DNA from: Pyxidicoccus caerfyrddinensis
Lineage (GTDB): Bacteria; Myxococcota; Myxococcia; Myxococcales; Myxococcaceae
Assembly (NCBI RefSeq): GCF_010894405.1
Contig: NZ_JAAIYA010000004.1
Location: forward strand, 1 to 64,000
DNA: 64,000 nt
Direction of reading: 5' to 3'
Shown piece by piece: positions 61,804 through 64,000 of the stretch (position 1 is its first letter; each line of letters opens with the position of its first letter). A model generated the notes under the pieces. It made no database searches and was not told the origin of the DNA. It was given only the letters and a program-made list of their open reading frames with translations. The translations under genes were made by a program, and so were the position numbers.

Positions 61804-62553
61804 TCAGCACATCGAGGCCATCATGGGCCAGATGCGCAGCAGGCCGTTCTCGTCGGTGATGCGCAGCCAGCCCAGTGGCACCAGGGGGCTGTCCCAGTCC
61901 ACCATGACGCCGACCTGGATGAAGTTCCCCTTCGTGCCGATGATTCGCAGCTCGACGACCTTGCCGTTCAGGCGGGCCGGCTGGTCCAGCGACAGGGGAT
62001 GGGAGCGGGCGTCTTCCCTCGGAGCCATGTACAGGCGCGACTGTGAGTCGGGCACCAGCGCGAGGGAGTCGATGCCGCTCCACTGCAGCTCCTGCGAGTC
62101 GAGCGCCCGGTAGGCAACCCTCAGCGCGTCGTGAGAGCCTCCGAAGGCGCGAAGCCAGGCGCGCTCGTTCGTGCGCACGTCGATGACGACGTGGAGGTAG
62201 GGCCACCGCTGCTCGACGACGGGGAACTTGCGGAGCGCCGTTTCGTAGTCCCAGCCGCTCAGCGCGCCGAGTTCCTTCACGGCGAGCGTGCCGGCCGGCT
62301 CGAAGCCATCACCGCTCGGCCGGTAGCGCGGAACCTCTCCCGAGGGACGGCCGTCCGCACCGAGGTCCGTGTGGATGAAGGCGATGCCGATGACGCCGCG
62401 GAGGGCTTCGTCGGAAATCTCCGCGCGGGTTACGTAGAGGACCTCGGTCGCCATGTCCGCGCGCGCGGAGGACGCGGTCAGTAACAGGAGCGCGACCAGC
62501 GTGGCGACGGGGAGCTGTCGAAGCGTGGGAAGTGGGCTCATGCTCCCCTTCAT
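61804..62553 (-). CDS. Secreted protein, unknown
   Basis: The product has 249 residues from ATG 62553; starts at 62541 or 62586 are possible. A signal peptide (LPVATLVALLLLTASSARAD) precedes a mature domain with no cysteines except the last residue. Conserved-looking stretches are LRGVIGIAFIHTDLGADG, GKVVELRIIGTKGNF and a final LGWLRITDENGLLRIW. The last lines resemble SH3-type repeats. No family is named with confidence. Confidence 0.7.
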   Translation of the reverse strand: MKGSMSPLPTLRQLPVATLVALLLLTASSARADMATEVLYVTRAEISDEALRGVIGIAFIHTDLGADGRPSGEVPRYRPSGDGFEPAGTLAVKELGALSGWDYETALRKFPVVEQRWPYLHVVIDVRTNERAWLRAFGGSHDALRVAYRALDSQELQWSGIDSLALVPDSQSRLYMAPREDARSHPLSLDQPARLNGKVVELRIIGTKGNFIQVGVMVDWDSPLVPLGWLRITDENGLLRIWPMMASMC

Positions 62554-62986
62554 TGCAACCCATGAACCAGGAGCCGGCAGCCGCATAACCGGCTGGAATC
62601 ACGCGGCTTCACATGAGGGTGTGGCTCAGGGGCCGCGGCAATGGCTCATCGGCGAGCGGCGCGGCGAGGACGGAAGCCAGGTCCCTGGCCAGGAAGCAGA
62701 GGTGCCGCTCCCCTCCTGCGCATGGCCGTCCCAGGAGACGACCGTCCCCGAGTGCTCCCCTGCAACCGCCAGCAGGTCACTCAGCATCGTCTCGGCCGGG
62801 CACATCGCCATACCGTAACAAGCGTACCAGGGTTGCTGGGCTGCCCGGTGCCAACCCTTGCGCGGCGCGCGCCGTAGGAGGGACGCAGACATTTCTGGGA
62901 CGCGGCCGGAATGCGGCACTCCACCATTACAGAGCAGCCCGGGGCGGCATTTCACGACACCGCCCCTCCGCTACCGAGGATTCACC
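62554..62986. other. Divergent intergenic region, no gene seen
   Basis: This 433-base gap lies between the divergent genes at 62553 and 62987 and must hold their promoters. An open frame on the minus strand (62955-62626) lacks codon bias and a ribosome site and is not accepted. A weak 7-bp inverted repeat (AGGGTTG at 62829 and CAACCCT at 62852) is the only structure noted. Confidence 0.4.
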
Positions 62987-64000
62987 ATGACGTCCGTCAA
63001 GTCGGGTTCGTCCACCTCCGCCGCAGAACTCCAGCGCCAGGCGCGCGAAGCCGCCGAGGCCGCCGCCCGGCAGGCCGCCGAGGCCGCCAGACGGGCAGCG
63101 GAGGCCCTCGCGAAGCAGCTGGAACAGGCGATGCAAAAAGCCCAGCGGGCCACGCCGTCCTCCCGCTCGGAGTTCCAGTCCGAGGTGAAGCCGCGCGGGC
63201 CCCAGCTGTCGGCGGACCCCACCGGGCCCGCGAGCTCGCTGCTCACGGAGGACACGCGGGACGGGAAGGCGAACTGCCTGGACCAGGCGGCGGACTGGCT
63301 GGACCTGGCCTCGCCGGAGATTCGCGCGCGCTCGGAGATGGTCTTCCTGGCGGACCAGCGCCCCGGCGCGGAGGGCCAGTCAGGCCATGTGGTCATCCGC
63401 CAGGGTGCGAGCGTCTATGACCCTGCCTCCAAGAAGAGCTACGCGTCGATGGAGGCGTACCTGAAGGAGCAGCCGCACTACCAGCAGGCGGGCACCCTCA
63501 AGGCCAGTGCGGCGAAGCGCATCTTCGACACGCCTCCCGGGAGCCAGGCCCGCGCCGATGCGCTCGCGCGGGACAAGGTGTCGCCCGAGCTGCAGCGGAT
63601 GATGGTGGCCGACTCCGCGCAGCCCCCGGCCGGCGGCACGACGCTGGCCCCGCCCGCGCAGCAGCAGCCGTCGTACACGCAGGAGCAGGCCACGAAGGAC
63701 GCGGCCGCCCTGTACAACGCGACGGAGGGGGGCGTCTTCGGCGCCGGCACCGATGAGGACAAGATCTTCAAGACGCTGGAGGGCAAGTCGCCCGAGCAGC
63801 TCGACCTCATCCGCAAGACGTACAAGGACCAGTACCGCAAGGACCTGGACAAGGTCATCCGCGGGGAGCTGAGCGGCAACGACAAGAAGAAGGCCGAGGC
63901 GCTGCTCAAGGGCGACGGCGCGAAGAGCGACGCGGTGGCCATCCAGGCGGAGATGGACGGCGTCTTCGGCTCGGACGAGGAGATCCTCAAGACGCTGGAG
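62987..64000 (+). CDS. Annexin-repeat protein with a possible papain-like domain, partial
   Basis: The product begins at ATG 62987 (GAGGA upstream) and remains open to the window edge, giving 338 residues. Residues 10-55 are an Ala-rich helix. Residues 90-170 form a domain with Cys97 (ANCLDQAADWL), His134 (SGHVVIR) and Asp145 (VYDPAS) in the order of a Cys-His-Asp hydrolase. From about 235 annexin repeats start: GAGTDEDKIFKTLEGKSPEQ and YRKDLDKVIRGELSG. The GxGT (252-255) is followed 38 residues later by Glu294, the type II calcium-site rule. A second repeat (VFGSDEEILKTLE) is cut by the edge. No signal peptide is present. Confidence 0.8.
   Translation, partial: MTSVKSGSSTSAAELQRQAREAAEAAARQAAEAARRAAEALAKQLEQAMQKAQRATPSSRSEFQSEVKPRGPQLSADPTGPASSLLTEDTRDGKANCLDQAADWLDLASPEIRARSEMVFLADQRPGAEGQSGHVVIRQGASVYDPASKKSYASMEAYLKEQPHYQQAGTLKASAAKRIFDTPPGSQARADALARDKVSPELQRMMVADSAQPPAGGTTLAPPAQQQPSYTQEQATKDAAALYNATEGGVFGAGTDEDKIFKTLEGKSPEQLDLIRKTYKDQYRKDLDKVIRGELSGNDKKKAEALLKGDGAKSDAVAIQAEMDGVFGSDEEILKTLE

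Noticed and set aside
62626-62955. Minus-strand open frame of 109 codons in the divergent gap
   Set aside because: No ribosome site, mixed composition and no recognisable domain; the region is better explained as promoters.
1-64000. CRISPR arrays, rRNA genes and complete tRNA genes
   Set aside because: No regular spacer-repeat arrays or rRNA-like tracts were seen on either strand; only the tRNA/tmRNA-like fragment at 927-955 was found.

Overview
The window reads as chromosomal DNA of a myxobacterium, most likely family Myxococcaceae (Myxococcus, Corallococcus or Pyxidicoccus). Reasons: very high G+C with strong GC3 bias, a DUF2378 protein (a Myxococcus-type paralogous family), an ECF sigma factor coupled to a zinc-finger Ser/Thr kinase, many lipoproteins and hybrid sensor kinases, and T6SS genes of the type known from myxobacteria. 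This is inference from sequence features; no database search was possible.

Layout. 1-960: insertion-sequence debris (start of one IS3-type transposase at the edge, then a truncated second IS3 element) next to a strong terminator and a 29-bp fragment that looks like the 3' end of a tRNA/tmRNA. 972-5310 (minus): a sulfur block with LarE, APS kinase CysC carrying a basic tail, and a tight five-gene operon: E1-like ThiF/MoeB enzyme, TusA, a MoaD/CysO-like carrier ending in Gly-Gly, a degenerate second E1-like protein and a JAMM peptidase. 5434-8728: a lipoprotein, a NarL-type two-component pair and a peptidoglycan-binding/M15-like peptidase.

9047-32589: the centrepiece, a type VI secretion locus. 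Two unusual enzyme-like genes (Rossmann oxidoreductase-like; degenerate AMP-binding protein) precede a PAAR-like protein and then IglI-like, TssG-like, TssB, TssC, IglC/Hcp-like tube, TssK, TssE, a VgrG-like hub, a separate needle-like protein, TssF, TssL, a small helical protein, TssM and TssJ. Converging on it are a second VgrG-like hub with a helical tail and a long helical protein. No ClpV (TssH) and no classical TssA are encoded in the window. The spike is split into hub and needle, as in the Francisella pathogenicity island, yet TssJ, TssL, TssM, TssK, TssE, TssF and TssG are of the ordinary kind.

32717-42626: a GH5 glycosidase lipoprotein, an ABC ATPase with an ABC-2 permease/M1 aminopeptidase fusion, a DUF2378 protein, and a solute-binding lipoprotein coupled to a PAS/GAF histidine kinase. 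42749-49071 (minus): a Cys-rich lipoprotein and a three-gene signalling operon with overlapping ends (MASE1 histidine kinase, ECF sigma factor, zinc-finger/kinase/TPR protein). 49302-57390: DUF2092 protein with a small partner, AraC regulator divergent from a quinone oxidoreductase, an NHL beta-propeller lipoprotein bracketed by an 88-bp direct repeat copied from the oxidoreductase 3' end, and several secreted proteins. 57471-64000: a DUF2236 protein, an M4 metallopeptidase with two PPC domains, small membrane proteins, and at the right edge a protein combining a possible Cys-His-Asp domain with annexin repeats that keep a calcium-site signature.
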